The notes below the pieces were generated by a model. The model saw only the letters and a list, made by a program, of their open reading frames with translations. It did no database searches and was not told the DNA's origin. 64,000 nt of DNA from Anaerolineae bacterium (GTDB taxonomy: Bacteria > Chloroflexota > Anaerolineae > Aggregatilineales > Phototrophicaceae): NCBI GenBank assembly GCA_022841825.1, contig JALHQT010000003.1, positions 186,001 through 250,000 on the forward strand, given 5' to 3'. This document shows, one piece after another, positions 1-9,503 of the stretch (within the stretch, counting starts at the first letter, position 1; each line of letters starts with the position of its first letter). A program made the translations under genes and the position numbers.

Positions 1-1
1 G

Positions 2-142
2 GTCGCCTGGGCGATGGACAGCTACACCTCGCTGATCTTCTACAACGGTTCGCTGGCGACGGTGCTGCCGTACATCGGCGTGCTGGCAGGGATGGCGGCG
101 GTCTGCTTCGCGTTCGGCGTAGCGCGCTTCAGGATCGAGTGA
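2..142 (+). CDS. C-terminal end of a membrane protein, possibly an ABC-2 type permease (partial, truncated by window start)
   Basis: Open frame from base 2 to TGA at 140-142: VAWAMDSYTSLIFYNGSLATVLPYIGVLAGMAAVCFAFGVARFRIE; hydrophobic C-terminal helix. Confidence 0.5.
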   Translation, partial: VAWAMDSYTSLIFYNGSLATVLPYIGVLAGMAAVCFAFGVARFRIE

Positions 143-176
143 AAAAGTCTGCTACAATCGACATCATGTAGATGGA

Positions 177-776
177 GTGTTGACCATGCTTGTCGCAAGC
201 CAGGAGAAACAGCGCTATACCATCGCCGATTACGAGGCGTTCATCGCCCTGCCGGAACATGAGGATCGCCGGTTCGAGCTGATCGACGGGGAGATGATCG
301 AAGTGTCACCGAAGCTGCGTCATGGACAGGCAACGCTCAGACTGAGCAGTCGTATTCATGTCTGGTTGATGGACCATCCCATCGGCATCGTCGCCGTCGA
401 AGTCGATCATCAGATGCCGAACGATCCCAACAACGCGCGCCGCCCGGACATCTCCTACATCAGCAACGAACGCCTGCGGGATGCCGACCCGGATGAGACG
501 CTGCCCTTCATGCCCGATCTGGCGGTCGAGATCAAATCGCCGAGTAACAGCGTGAAGGGTATTCGTGGGCTGCGCGAAAAGGCACTTTATTACCTGGAGA
601 ACGGTTCGCGGTTGGTGTGGTTGATCTACCCCGACCGCCAGAGCGCGGAAGCGTGCAGCCGCAGCGCAGAGGGGGCGATCCAGTTTGTCCCGCTCGGCAA
701 AGATGACTCCCTCGACGGCGGCGACGTGCTGCCCGGCTTCAGCATCGCTCTGAGCGCGGTGCTGGGCGGAAGGTAG
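177..776 (+). CDS. Uma2 family (DUF820) restriction-endonuclease-fold protein
   Basis: YTIADYEAFIALPEHEDRRFELIDGEMIEVSP...RRPDISYISNERL...PDLAVEIKSPSNS, typical Uma2 layout. Confidence 0.88.
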   Translation: MLTMLVASQEKQRYTIADYEAFIALPEHEDRRFELIDGEMIEVSPKLRHGQATLRLSSRIHVWLMDHPIGIVAVEVDHQMPNDPNNARRPDISYISNERLRDADPDETLPFMPDLAVEIKSPSNSVKGIRGLREKALYYLENGSRLVWLIYPDRQSAEACSRSAEGAIQFVPLGKDDSLDGGDVLPGFSIALSAVLGGR

Positions 777-943
777 GCGTCAGGGCGTTGCGGGCAGCGC
801 CTCGCCCCGCCCAAACAATGCTCCCCAATATGCCAGCACCATCGTCGTCTGCCTTCTACTGATCGGGATCGGGCGATAGGGATATACGCGCCATTACAGA
901 TCATTGCTGCGGCGATAGCGCATGTGTCAGCCAGTCAAATCGG

Positions 944-2278
944 CTATTGTTCCCACATTTCCTGCTGCCGCTTGCGTTCGACTTCGCATAACTGCGTCAG
1001 CTTCGCGATAACCTGTTCACGAACCTCATCGCGCATCAACGTTCCCTGCCAGACATTCGCCAGCTCATCCGAAAGGCGTTCCAATCGCCAGATCGCAGTT
1101 GCGGGGTTTTCGACCTCGATGGATGAGTCGGTACTCGCCCATATTAGGGCGGGCGTAACCCACTTTTGTATTCCGTCAGCCTTCAGAAACTGCCCCAACC
1201 GCGCGGCGTTCCTACGAGCCTGCTCGCTCGGCTTTTGCTTCTGCCGTAAGCTTGACCATCGCCCCTTCTTCAGATAGAGCCAGTGGTCACCCTGATAGCG
1301 GTACGCGCCATTCCAGTTCTTGATCTCCAACGCCCATAATCCCGTAGGTCCGACCAGAATCATGTCGATGTCACCACTCTGCCCAGGGATCATGACATTG
1401 CGGAAGAGCGTCCACTGCCCGTCGAGAGTGCGTTCGATCACCTCTAACGCCCGCTCTTCGCCTTCCGCGCCACGCTCATGCTGTTTGATCTTCTTCTCTG
1501 TCCACTTTACACATGCCTCAAATGCAACATCAAATAGTTTTAAGCCTCCCAGTAGAATTCCTATGAAGATTACCACCCCGATGATCAGGATGGGGTTTGC
1601 GTTCATTTGATCGACCGCTGCACTTGGATTGAATTGATCGAGTGAACCAAGATTCCAGATCACTGCAACGCCCAATAATGTAAACAACGTACCGTAGAGC
1701 AAGCCCAACAAGAGTGTATATGCGTATGTCCGGCGGATGGCGAAGCTCTTACCGGACGAGACAACCTTTACCGACTCCATCAGGGGTGATGGCTCATCCA
1801 AAGCCTGTTCGAGCCGGGCGCTCATTAGTGTCATCGCTGCCTCGCGCACGCGCGCATTGCGGGCGCGCTCGACGGCGTAACCCAGATCTTTGAGCGTAAG
1901 CTGCTGCGTATCGATCAGCTCGCCCATCGATTGCCCTGCGAACGGTTGAAACGGCCAGGGTGTGCTGCGTGCGTCTGCGAGCGAAAGTCTTAGCTTCAAT
2001 GCATTTTGCTGTGAAGGTGGCGCGGCTTTCGGGGCAGGTGCCGCTTGATGTGGTTGTGCCTGCAAAAGGACGTGCGCAGCCTGTCGCAGCATGGGGCTGT
2101 AGGCTTTTGTCGCCGCCCATTCGAGACGATTACGATCGAGATAACCCTCGTCAAGCAGTTCCCCAAGCGGCTTGGGATTGGTGCGCAACCAGCGCACCTG
2201 CTTCGCCTGTTCGACGGTCATCAGTTGAAGTTGTGCTTCGCTCATGCGATGTGATCCGAACTTATCTGTTGTCTCCAT
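944..2278 (-). CDS. NERD domain-containing membrane protein
   Basis: Two TM segments followed by GAEGEERALEVIERTL...GDIDMILVGPTGLWALEIKNWNG (nuclease-related domain). Confidence 0.8.
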   Translation of the reverse strand: METTDKFGSHRMSEAQLQLMTVEQAKQVRWLRTNPKPLGELLDEGYLDRNRLEWAATKAYSPMLRQAAHVLLQAQPHQAAPAPKAAPPSQQNALKLRLSLADARSTPWPFQPFAGQSMGELIDTQQLTLKDLGYAVERARNARVREAAMTLMSARLEQALDEPSPLMESVKVVSSGKSFAIRRTYAYTLLLGLLYGTLFTLLGVAVIWNLGSLDQFNPSAAVDQMNANPILIIGVVIFIGILLGGLKLFDVAFEACVKWTEKKIKQHERGAEGEERALEVIERTLDGQWTLFRNVMIPGQSGDIDMILVGPTGLWALEIKNWNGAYRYQGDHWLYLKKGRWSSLRQKQKPSEQARRNAARLGQFLKADGIQKWVTPALIWASTDSSIEVENPATAIWRLERLSDELANVWQGTLMRDEVREQVIAKLTQLCEVERKRQQEMWEQ

Positions 2279-2356
2279 TTATCATAAAGTCAGCAGCGTC
2301 GCGCAGAAGCGAAATGTTTTGCAGGTGCATTCTCAGATTTGCGTCAACTGCGACTC

Positions 2357-3223
2357 CTACGGCATCTTCATCAGCCGCGTCAGCGCCATCACCAGCGGCA
2401 GCCCCATCACGAAGGGCGCGATCACATGCAGCGCGTCCGGTCCCGATGAGAGCATGTTTGAGATCATGATGCTTGCATAGGCGAGCAGCGGCAGCAGTGC
2501 GAACAGCCGCGTCATGCCGCCCTCCGGCATGAGCGGGAAGCGCGCTTCGTACAGCCGATAGAGCACGTAGACGGTGAACGTCGTCAGCATCCAGCCGATG
2601 AAGTTCTGCACCGGGATGCCGAAGTATGGACCGCCGCTCGTCCACACCCACGCACCGACTTCCGCGCCGCTCAGGAATGGATCGACCACCAGATCCCACG
2701 CCGTCATCACCATCGCGCTCAGGAATGCCAGCCACAGGATGCCCGTCAGCCTGCGCGGCGAACCGGTCGCTCGATCCTGCGCGATCAGGTTGGCGATCAC
2801 GTAGCTCGGGTAGATCATCATAAACCAGGCGAGCGGGATGAGCAGGGGGACATGACCGAGCTTGAAGCCGAGGAAGTCGGTGTAGTAGTACGGACCGTAA
2901 ATCGCGCCCGTCGCCACGCCGACCTGTTCGAACGCCCACGAGACGACCGCCGTGATGCCGAAGAAGACCAGCGTATGTCGCCAGCCGAGCGCATACGACG
3001 CATGGAGCAGGCTGAACATCAGCAGCAGGAACGTCTGCCCGGAGACTCCACCTGTGATGTCTGGCAGCTCCATCCAGGGATGGACGATGGCGCGGAACGC
3101 CCCGGCGTAGGTGAAGACCAACAGCGCGACTGCCGACAATGCGAGCAGCACGCGCCCGCGCGACGAGTGTTTGCCCGCTTCCGTCGCTACGTTATGGCGT
3201 GGCACCGGAGATACATGAGCCAT
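2357..3223 (-). CDS. carotenoid biosynthesis protein (CruF-like, DUF422)
   Basis: Polytopic membrane protein with FEQVGVATGAIYGPYYYTDFLGFKLGHVPLLIPLAWFMMIYPSYVIANLI. Confidence 0.8.
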   Translation of the reverse strand: MAHVSPVPRHNVATEAGKHSSRGRVLLALSAVALLVFTYAGAFRAIVHPWMELPDITGGVSGQTFLLLMFSLLHASYALGWRHTLVFFGITAVVSWAFEQVGVATGAIYGPYYYTDFLGFKLGHVPLLIPLAWFMMIYPSYVIANLIAQDRATGSPRRLTGILWLAFLSAMVMTAWDLVVDPFLSGAEVGAWVWTSGGPYFGIPVQNFIGWMLTTFTVYVLYRLYEARFPLMPEGGMTRLFALLPLLAYASIMISNMLSSGPDALHVIAPFVMGLPLVMALTRLMKMP

Positions 3224-3382
3224 GACATTCCCCCCAAGTCTCTGATGAGATTGATGCGCTCACCCTAGCGCGCAAGCGCTCATGCAGACAGTGTAGATCG
3301 ACAATGGAGCGCGTGCGAAGGAGCGCGTGCGAAATGTCACGACGAGGTACAGTGGGCGGCAACGGTGTCAGCGCCCAAGCGG

Positions 3383-3841
3383 TTAAGGCGCGTTAGTTGG
3401 ATCATAGTAGATGACCTCACGCACGATTTTGCTATCCTCAATGTCCATGATGGAAACGCCACGGATCTCATACGCCTCGCCTTCATGCGTGCCTGCCCAT
3501 ATCCATTCGACGGTGGCTCGCGTCCCATCAGCAGAGACGAAATAGTCTGTGTCGTCGAGCTGCACGTCAGGGAGCGAAAACAGCCAGTGATACATAGCCT
3601 CCACCTGGGTCTTCCGGGTGAAGTAATCGCCACGAGCCCCATACCCGGGGTCTTCCCAGACAAGACGATCTGCATAAAGCGCAAGTGTCCGGTCCAGATC
3701 AAGCGCTTCCGTTGCAGCCATATACTCGTTGATAAGGGCTTCCGCGTCCGCCTGCGCGCTGCTGTTCTGCGCCTCCGACGGAGATATCGCGACAACAGAA
3801 AGCAGGATGACCAAGGCAGCTAATCCAAGGGAATTTCTCAT
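3383..3841 (-). CDS. SnoaL/NTF2-like secreted protein
   Basis: Signal peptide MRNSLGLAALVILLSVVAISPSEAQ, then NTF2-like ALINEYMAATEALDLDRTLALYADRLVWEDPG; start set at the internal Met. Confidence 0.7.
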   Translation of the reverse strand: MRNSLGLAALVILLSVVAISPSEAQNSSAQADAEALINEYMAATEALDLDRTLALYADRLVWEDPGYGARGDYFTRKTQVEAMYHWLFSLPDVQLDDTDYFVSADGTRATVEWIWAGTHEGEAYEIRGVSIMDIEDSKIVREVIYYDPTNAP

Positions 3842-4079
3842 CAGCTTTTCTCCTTCAGAAACAAACATGGCGTTATACGCTGCTACGCATAACGCCTTAT
3901 TCCCCCTGCAATATATCAATGAGACGACTTGTGTAACAGCTCGTTTGCCCGCAGTCAAACGGTGTGTGCCACCCTAATTCTTATTGTAGGACTACACCTG
4001 GTTGTCCGGCAGTGTCGAACGTCATCTGCTTGGTCGGGCTATGCATTTGGTGCAATGCCTTATCGCGACCTCACACTAT

Positions 4080-4631
4080 TCAGCGTCCCTGCTTGCGCAC
4101 TGCCGCCGCCAGCACGAGCGCCGCGCTGATGAGAATGATGTCCTTGACAATGTACTGTCCGACCAGCGTGAACTGGTAGGGGAAGTTGACGAAGATCAGG
4201 TCAGGGCGCAGCACCAGCGGCGACATCGCGCCCACCATCTGCGCCAGCATCAGGAAGATCGTCAGGCGGGGGAACTTGCCGCTCAGGAAGAGCAGTCCGA
4301 CGCCAACTTCCCAGACCGCCAGCAGCGGATACAGGATTTCCAGCGGCATAAAGCCCATCGCTTCGAAGATGAAGCCCTGGATTGGGCTGACGCCGGGGAA
4401 CAGCTTGAGCGTGCCAAACCAGACGTAGACGATGCCGAGCGAGAGGCGCAGGAGCGTTAGGCTGTTGCGGGCGCACCAGGCGATGATCTCACGGTCGAGT
4501 CTGCGCAGGCGCAGCGTGAGCTGGGCGGCAGTGGTGACAAGTGTACGGTCGTTGCTTTGCGAGATGTTCATGTTTTCCCTCATATGCGAACTGTCAATGC
4601 CCTCATTAAACGCTTTTTCGGGCGCGCGCAC
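4080..4631 (-). CDS. DoxX/DoxD-like membrane protein
   Basis: LTLLRLSLGIVYVWFGTLKLFPGVSP...LLAVWEVGVGLLFLSGKFPRLT; start uncertain (a Met at 4574 is also plausible). Confidence 0.75.
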   Translation of the reverse strand: MRAPEKAFNEGIDSSHMRENMNISQSNDRTLVTTAAQLTLRLRRLDREIIAWCARNSLTLLRLSLGIVYVWFGTLKLFPGVSPIQGFIFEAMGFMPLEILYPLLAVWEVGVGLLFLSGKFPRLTIFLMLAQMVGAMSPLVLRPDLIFVNFPYQFTLVGQYIVKDIILISAALVLAAAVRKQGR

Positions 4632-4775
4632 TTTCTTCGTTCGAGGGATTCCGGTGTGGGGCTTGAGGCGGCAGGCAAGACGCTACGAGCGGAGGATGGA
4701 CGTGATGCTAAAGGAGGAGAGCAAGGTTTCAGGTACCGAGCCGCCGCATCGCTCCGTCCCCATTTAGCCCACAAA

Positions 4776-4912
4776 CCTCACCCCCAACCCCCTCTCCGTG
4801 TACAGAGAGGGGGAGCTTGAAGCGTTTTCGAGCCGATTCTGCGATTGCGCAACACTCTGGAAGTCCCTTCTCTGTACACGGAGAAGGGATTTAGGGATGA
4901 GGTTCCTGTAAA
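4776..4912. repeat. Intergenic inverted repeat, CCTCACCCCC...GGGATGAGG type (family C)
   Basis: CCTCACCCCCAACCCCCTCTCCGTGTACAGAGAGG ... CCCTTCTCTGTACACGGAGAAGGGATTTAGGGATGAGG. Confidence 0.75.
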
Positions 4913-4933
4913 CACGCGCAACTAGCAATCACG

Positions 4934-5045
4934 GTTCTCGAAGAGGCTGCAAGACGCGGCGGCACTCTCGTATGACCGAATTGAGAGCCGCTTCAGCGGC
5001 TTTTGGCTGGTCTTGCAGCCTGAAGCTTTGAGCTTCAGGTGGCGA
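4934..5045. repeat. Multi-hairpin intergenic repeat (family D), copy 1
   Basis: TTCTCGAAGAGGCTGC, AGCCGCTTCAGCGGCT (4986-5001) and CCTGAAGCTTTGAGCTTCAGG (5019-5039); the same modules occur at 62780-62930. Confidence 0.8.
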
Positions 5046-5138
5046 AATGCGATTGAAGCGATGACCGCGCAGGGGGCATCATCCAGAATAGCCGGGGCAA
5101 TTCATACCCTGGCGGATGCAAGCGAACGCTGCACATCC

Positions 5139-5669
5139 TTAGCCCGCCGCAGGATGTAACCCGTAGCGCACGACCGCTCCAAGAACCGCACCATAGACCA
5201 GATGCATGACAATCGAGATGCCGAACCACTGGGCAGTCTGCGATGCGTCCATCTGCAAGAGGATCGCGGCAGCCGTCAGCAGAGGAAGACTCATCGCCTC
5301 GACGTACAGAATGCCGGCAACGAGGATCTTCTTCATGGAATCGACGCGAATGGCTCTCACGCGCAGGATAGCTTCGGCGAAGATGACGCCAAACACAAGC
5401 CCAATTAGATAGTGCAGCATCGCCCCCAGCGGCAGCCCGCCCGCCACAATTATCCCAAGGCGAGCCAGGAAACTCGCCGCGGCATCTCCAATGACTGAGA
5501 AGGACAGACTAGCGGGACCTCCCATGAGTATGAAGATGCCCGCTCCAAACAGATCCATGATAATCGTGCCGACCAAGCCGCCAATCAACCCGACGAGGAA
5601 TATCTTGCGAGAGGGGGTGGTGCTGGGAATACGTGCTACGTGCCAATCCTGATGTAACCGCTGATTCAT
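5139..5669 (-). CDS. hypothetical polytopic membrane protein
   Basis: Four or more hydrophobic helices; no family confidently recognised. Confidence 0.6.
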   Translation of the reverse strand: MNQRLHQDWHVARIPSTTPSRKIFLVGLIGGLVGTIIMDLFGAGIFILMGGPASLSFSVIGDAAASFLARLGIIVAGGLPLGAMLHYLIGLVFGVIFAEAILRVRAIRVDSMKKILVAGILYVEAMSLPLLTAAAILLQMDASQTAQWFGISIVMHLVYGAVLGAVVRYGLHPAAG

Positions 5670-5855
5670 GGCTTGATGCCTCCTTACGCCTGCCCCGTAG
5701 AAAGCTCAGTTGCCGATGAAATCTGTTTGGAGCTGATTTTCAAACGCGGCGTGCGCGAATGCGAATAAGCGCTTTTCGCCTTTCAAAGGGCGATAAAAGC
5801 ACCCACATATCTTTGCCCAATTACAGCCTAATCCTGCTTGAATACGCTGTCAACC

Positions 5856-6695
5856 TCACTTCACCGCGCCGCTCGTCAGCCCGCGAATGAGCTGCCGCGA
5901 GAAGAGGATGTAGAGGATGATGACCGGGATCGCCGCCAGCGTCAGCGATGCCAGCACCGCGTTGTAGTCGTTGGCGAACTGCCCGAGGAACTGCTGCGCT
6001 CCCAGCGTCACCGTCTTGCTCGCTTCGCCGGGCGCGAGGATGAGCGGGAACCACAAGTCATTCCAGATCGGGATCATGTTGAAGACCATCACCGTGCCAA
6101 TCGCCGGGCGGATGAGCGGGATCGTCATCCAGTAGATGCGGTACTCGCTCGCGCCGTCCACGCGCGCCGCGTCCTTCAGGTCGCGCGGCACCTGGCGCAT
6201 GAACTGCGACAGCACGAAAACCGCCAGCGGCAGCCCGCTCGCCGTGTAGACCAGGATCAGCGCCCACAGCGTGTCGTTGAGATCGAGGTTGACGATCAAG
6301 CGCAGGATAGACACCGTACCCAGGCGGATCGGCACCATGATCCCAATCGAGAGATACAACCCCAGCAGCGTATTGCCGGGGAAGCGATACTCCGACAATG
6401 CATACGCCGCCATCGTGCCCGCGATGAAGATCAGCAGCAGCGCGCCGACCGTGACCATGATGCTGTTGGCGAAGTAGTTGGGGAAGTTGCCGCGCCCGAA
6501 GACCGTCTCGAAGCCAGCGGTCGAAAACGTCTCGGCGGTCGGGAAGTCGAATGGTGTGCGGAAGATGGCGTTGCGCTCTTTGAACGAGTTCATCACGATC
6601 AGCCCGACCGGGAAGAGCGCCAGCGCCGTATAGATCAGCAGCGCGAGATGCGCGGCGGCGAGCTGGAAGACGGCGCTGAGGGGTGCTCTATTCAT
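5856..6695 (-). CDS. carbohydrate ABC transporter permease (MalG type)
   Basis: EAA loop DLKDAARVDGASEYRIYWMTIPLIRPAIGTVMVF; start at MNRAPLSAVF. Confidence 0.9.
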   Translation of the reverse strand: MNRAPLSAVFQLAAAHLALLIYTALALFPVGLIVMNSFKERNAIFRTPFDFPTAETFSTAGFETVFGRGNFPNYFANSIMVTVGALLLIFIAGTMAAYALSEYRFPGNTLLGLYLSIGIMVPIRLGTVSILRLIVNLDLNDTLWALILVYTASGLPLAVFVLSQFMRQVPRDLKDAARVDGASEYRIYWMTIPLIRPAIGTVMVFNMIPIWNDLWFPLILAPGEASKTVTLGAQQFLGQFANDYNAVLASLTLAAIPVIILYILFSRQLIRGLTSGAVK

Positions 6696-6821
6696 GATTA
6701 CTCCTGAATCGCGCAGCCAGCACCAGCGGGATTTGCAGGATGGCGTGCCGCTTGAGCGGGTTGTAGGGTTCTTGTTCATTCGGCATTGTTGGCGGCTCCG
6801 CGTAGTTCATCCCAGCACTCG

Positions 6822-7736
6822 CTACATCTCCACCGTATTCGCCACCAGGCGGCGCTGAATGGTGAAGAGATAGATCAGTACACCCGCCAGGATGATCAGG
6901 AACATGACGCCCGCGACGGCAGTCCCCATCGTCTGATTGGGGAGCTGAAGCTGGAAGCCAAAAAAGGTGCGATAGAAGAGCGTGCCGAGCAGGTCGGTGC
7001 TGTAGTCCGGTGCGCCGAGTGCGCCCTGCGTCGTATACACCAGGTCGAAGGCGTTGAAGTTGCCGACGAACGTCAGCACCGCCACGATGCCGACCGTCGG
7101 CATGATCAGCGGCAGCTTGACGCGCCAGAAGACATCCAGCGCCGTCGCGCCATCCACGCGCGCCGCCTCGATCAGCTCGTCGGGAATGCTGATGAGCGCC
7201 GCCAGGAACAACATCATCGGCACGCCGACCCACTGCCAGACGCTGATCAGCGAGACGACCGGCAGGGCGGTTTCGACCTGCCCCAGCAGCGGCGGCAGCC
7301 GGATGCCGATCTGCGCGAAGAGCGCGCGCCCGAAGACGGGCGACAGGATGAGCTGCCAGATGAAGCCGATCAGCACGACCGACAGCACGCTCGGCGTGAA
7401 GATCAGCGTGCGGTAAATCGCTCGTCCGGCGACGAAGCGCGATGCCAGCAGGGTCGCCAGCAGCAGCGCCAGCGGGTTCTGCACCAGCATGTGGAAGACA
7501 AAAAACTCAAACGTGTTCGCCAGCGCGCGCGTGATCTGCGGCTGCCAGAACGGATCTGTAAACAATCGTTGATAGTTGCCCAAGCCGATGAAGACTTCCG
7601 CTCCGCCCTGTTCCGGCACGGTGTACAGGCTCAACCGCAGCGAATCGAGCAGCGGATAGATCATGAACAGCGTGTAGATGATGACCGCTGGGGCGAGGAA
7701 GACGACGATATGCCAGGGAAATGCTTTTTTTGACAT
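6822..7736 (-). CDS. carbohydrate ABC transporter permease (MalF type)
   Basis: IPDELIEAARVDGATALDVFWRVKLPLIMPTVGIV. Confidence 0.9.
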   Translation of the reverse strand: MSKKAFPWHIVVFLAPAVIIYTLFMIYPLLDSLRLSLYTVPEQGGAEVFIGLGNYQRLFTDPFWQPQITRALANTFEFFVFHMLVQNPLALLLATLLASRFVAGRAIYRTLIFTPSVLSVVLIGFIWQLILSPVFGRALFAQIGIRLPPLLGQVETALPVVSLISVWQWVGVPMMLFLAALISIPDELIEAARVDGATALDVFWRVKLPLIMPTVGIVAVLTFVGNFNAFDLVYTTQGALGAPDYSTDLLGTLFYRTFFGFQLQLPNQTMGTAVAGVMFLIILAGVLIYLFTIQRRLVANTVEM

Positions 7737-7749
7737 TATGTTTTGGGGG

Positions 7750-7780
7750 TGTAGGGGCGACCCGTCGGGTCGCCCCTACA
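7750..7780. repeat. REP-like hairpin (family A)
   Basis: TGTAGGGGCGACCCGTCGGGTCGCCCCTACA, 14-nt arms with 3-nt loop, between binding-protein and permease genes. Confidence 0.9.
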
Positions 7781-7787
7781 CAAGAAT

Positions 7788-9044
7788 CTACTGCTGCGGT
7801 TCGAACCAGGCTTCGAGACCCGCCTGCACCGTGTCCGCACCTTCCTGCGCGGTCACTGTGCCGTTCAGGATCGAAGCGCTGACTTCCCAGAGCTGGGTTT
7901 CGTTGTTCGGCTCGCCGCGCGAGAGGATCTGGTAGGACGAGCGGATCGTGCTGGCGCATTCGTTACGCCAACCGACGAATTCCGCCGCCACCGGGTCTTC
8001 GACCACGACTGGTTCCGACGACAGCGAGAAGAAGCCGGGGAGCGCGTTGCTGTAGAGCGTGGCGAACTCGGCGCTGGCAACCCACGACAGGAAGGTCTGC
8101 GCGGCTTCGGCGTTCGGGGTCGCGGCGTTCATGCCGATGGCGATGTCGGTGTGGTCGCTGATGTAGCATTCATCCTGACCATCCGGCACGGGCGGCTTGA
8201 AGGCGCCGAACTCAAATTCGGCGGTGCTGTTGAAGACCGAAATGTCCCACGATCCTGAGGGATAGATGGCACCCAGTCCGAGCGCGAAGATGTTCTGCGA
8301 ATCGGGGTAGGTCTGCGCCTGATAGCCATCGCCCAGGTACGGTGCCCATTCGCCCAGTGCCTCGAACGCCGCCAGGAAGCCGCCTTCGTTGTACTTGGCG
8401 CTGCCGTCGATCAAGCCGAGGCGTCCGGTCTCGCCCATCCAGTAGTTGGGTCCGATGTTCTGGAAGCCCATCGTCGCCGACTCCCACTGGTCAGCCGTGC
8501 CCATCACGAGCGGGGTGTAGTTGCCGTCTGCCTTGATGGCTTCCAGCACCGCGTAGAATTCGCTGACGGTCGCCGGTTCTTCGAGACCGAGTTCGGCGAA
8601 GATGTCCATGTTATAGATGAAGCCGTGAATGACCGACGCCATCGGCACGCAGAAGACATCCGCGCCGTCGTCTGTGATCCACGCGCTGCGCGCGACATCG
8701 CTGAAGTTCTCCATCCCGGACAGGTCGTTGAGCGACGCCAGGTAGCCGGACTGGTAGAGCGCCAGCGACGCATCGAACGGACGGCAGGTGATCAGGTCGC
8801 CTGCGGTGCCGCCTTCGAGCTTGCTGTTGAGTGCGGCGTTGTATTCCGCCGGGGCGGTTGGGGAGAAGACCACGTCAATATTCGGATACTGCGCCTCGAA
8901 GACCGGGAGGATGGTGTCTTCCCAGATCGTCAGGTCGTCGTTGCGCCAGCTCTCGATTGTGAGCGTGACGGTGTCCTGCGCGCTCGCTACGCCGACCAGC
9001 AGCGTAAGCGCCAGGCACAGGATCAACAGGGTACTCTTCTTCAT
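7788..9044 (-). CDS. extracellular solute-binding protein, carbohydrate ABC transporter
   Basis: Signal peptide MKKSTLLILCLALTLLVGVASAQ; ITVESWRNDDLTIWEDTILPVFEAQYPNI-type family 1 binding protein; operonic with two permeases. Confidence 0.9.
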   Translation of the reverse strand: MKKSTLLILCLALTLLVGVASAQDTVTLTIESWRNDDLTIWEDTILPVFEAQYPNIDVVFSPTAPAEYNAALNSKLEGGTAGDLITCRPFDASLALYQSGYLASLNDLSGMENFSDVARSAWITDDGADVFCVPMASVIHGFIYNMDIFAELGLEEPATVSEFYAVLEAIKADGNYTPLVMGTADQWESATMGFQNIGPNYWMGETGRLGLIDGSAKYNEGGFLAAFEALGEWAPYLGDGYQAQTYPDSQNIFALGLGAIYPSGSWDISVFNSTAEFEFGAFKPPVPDGQDECYISDHTDIAIGMNAATPNAEAAQTFLSWVASAEFATLYSNALPGFFSLSSEPVVVEDPVAAEFVGWRNECASTIRSSYQILSRGEPNNETQLWEVSASILNGTVTAQEGADTVQAGLEAWFEPQQ

Positions 9045-9503
9045 GCTTTCACCTCATCGCAGCAGAAATCGATAAGTATCTGCACGGGCGACAAGACACC
9101 CCGCGCAGCCGCCTCATCAAAGGCGGATTGATGGAGAGCATAACGCGGCTATTCACGTTGTGCCAATGTTCGTACAGGTGTGGATAGCGGCGGACGGCAA
9201 GGAGCCGCTGTTCGGCATTTGGGCGAATCAGCACATCGACTCGAACGTGCGCGCGACCGTGCTTTCAATGCAGAGCCAGACCGACGCATAAGCGGCTCTG
9301 AACTGCCGACGACGCACCACGAGGAATAAAGTCGGAATCGCCACTCCGCCACAGGACGGACGAGCCTGCGGCGCATCTCCTTTATGCTTGCGGCATCGCA
9401 AATCAGGGATGAGGAATGCGCGATGAGTAGGGCGTGCCACACAATCGGGCTGCGCAAGGAAAACTCATCACCCATCACTCATTCACTTTCCACCGAGGCA
9501 GGC

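Noticed and set aside
177-2278. Uma2 and NERD genes as a defence island
   Set aside because: Both families are nuclease-related, but they are divergently unrelated neighbours here with no helicase, methylase or integrase; Uma2 genes are abundant in such genomes.
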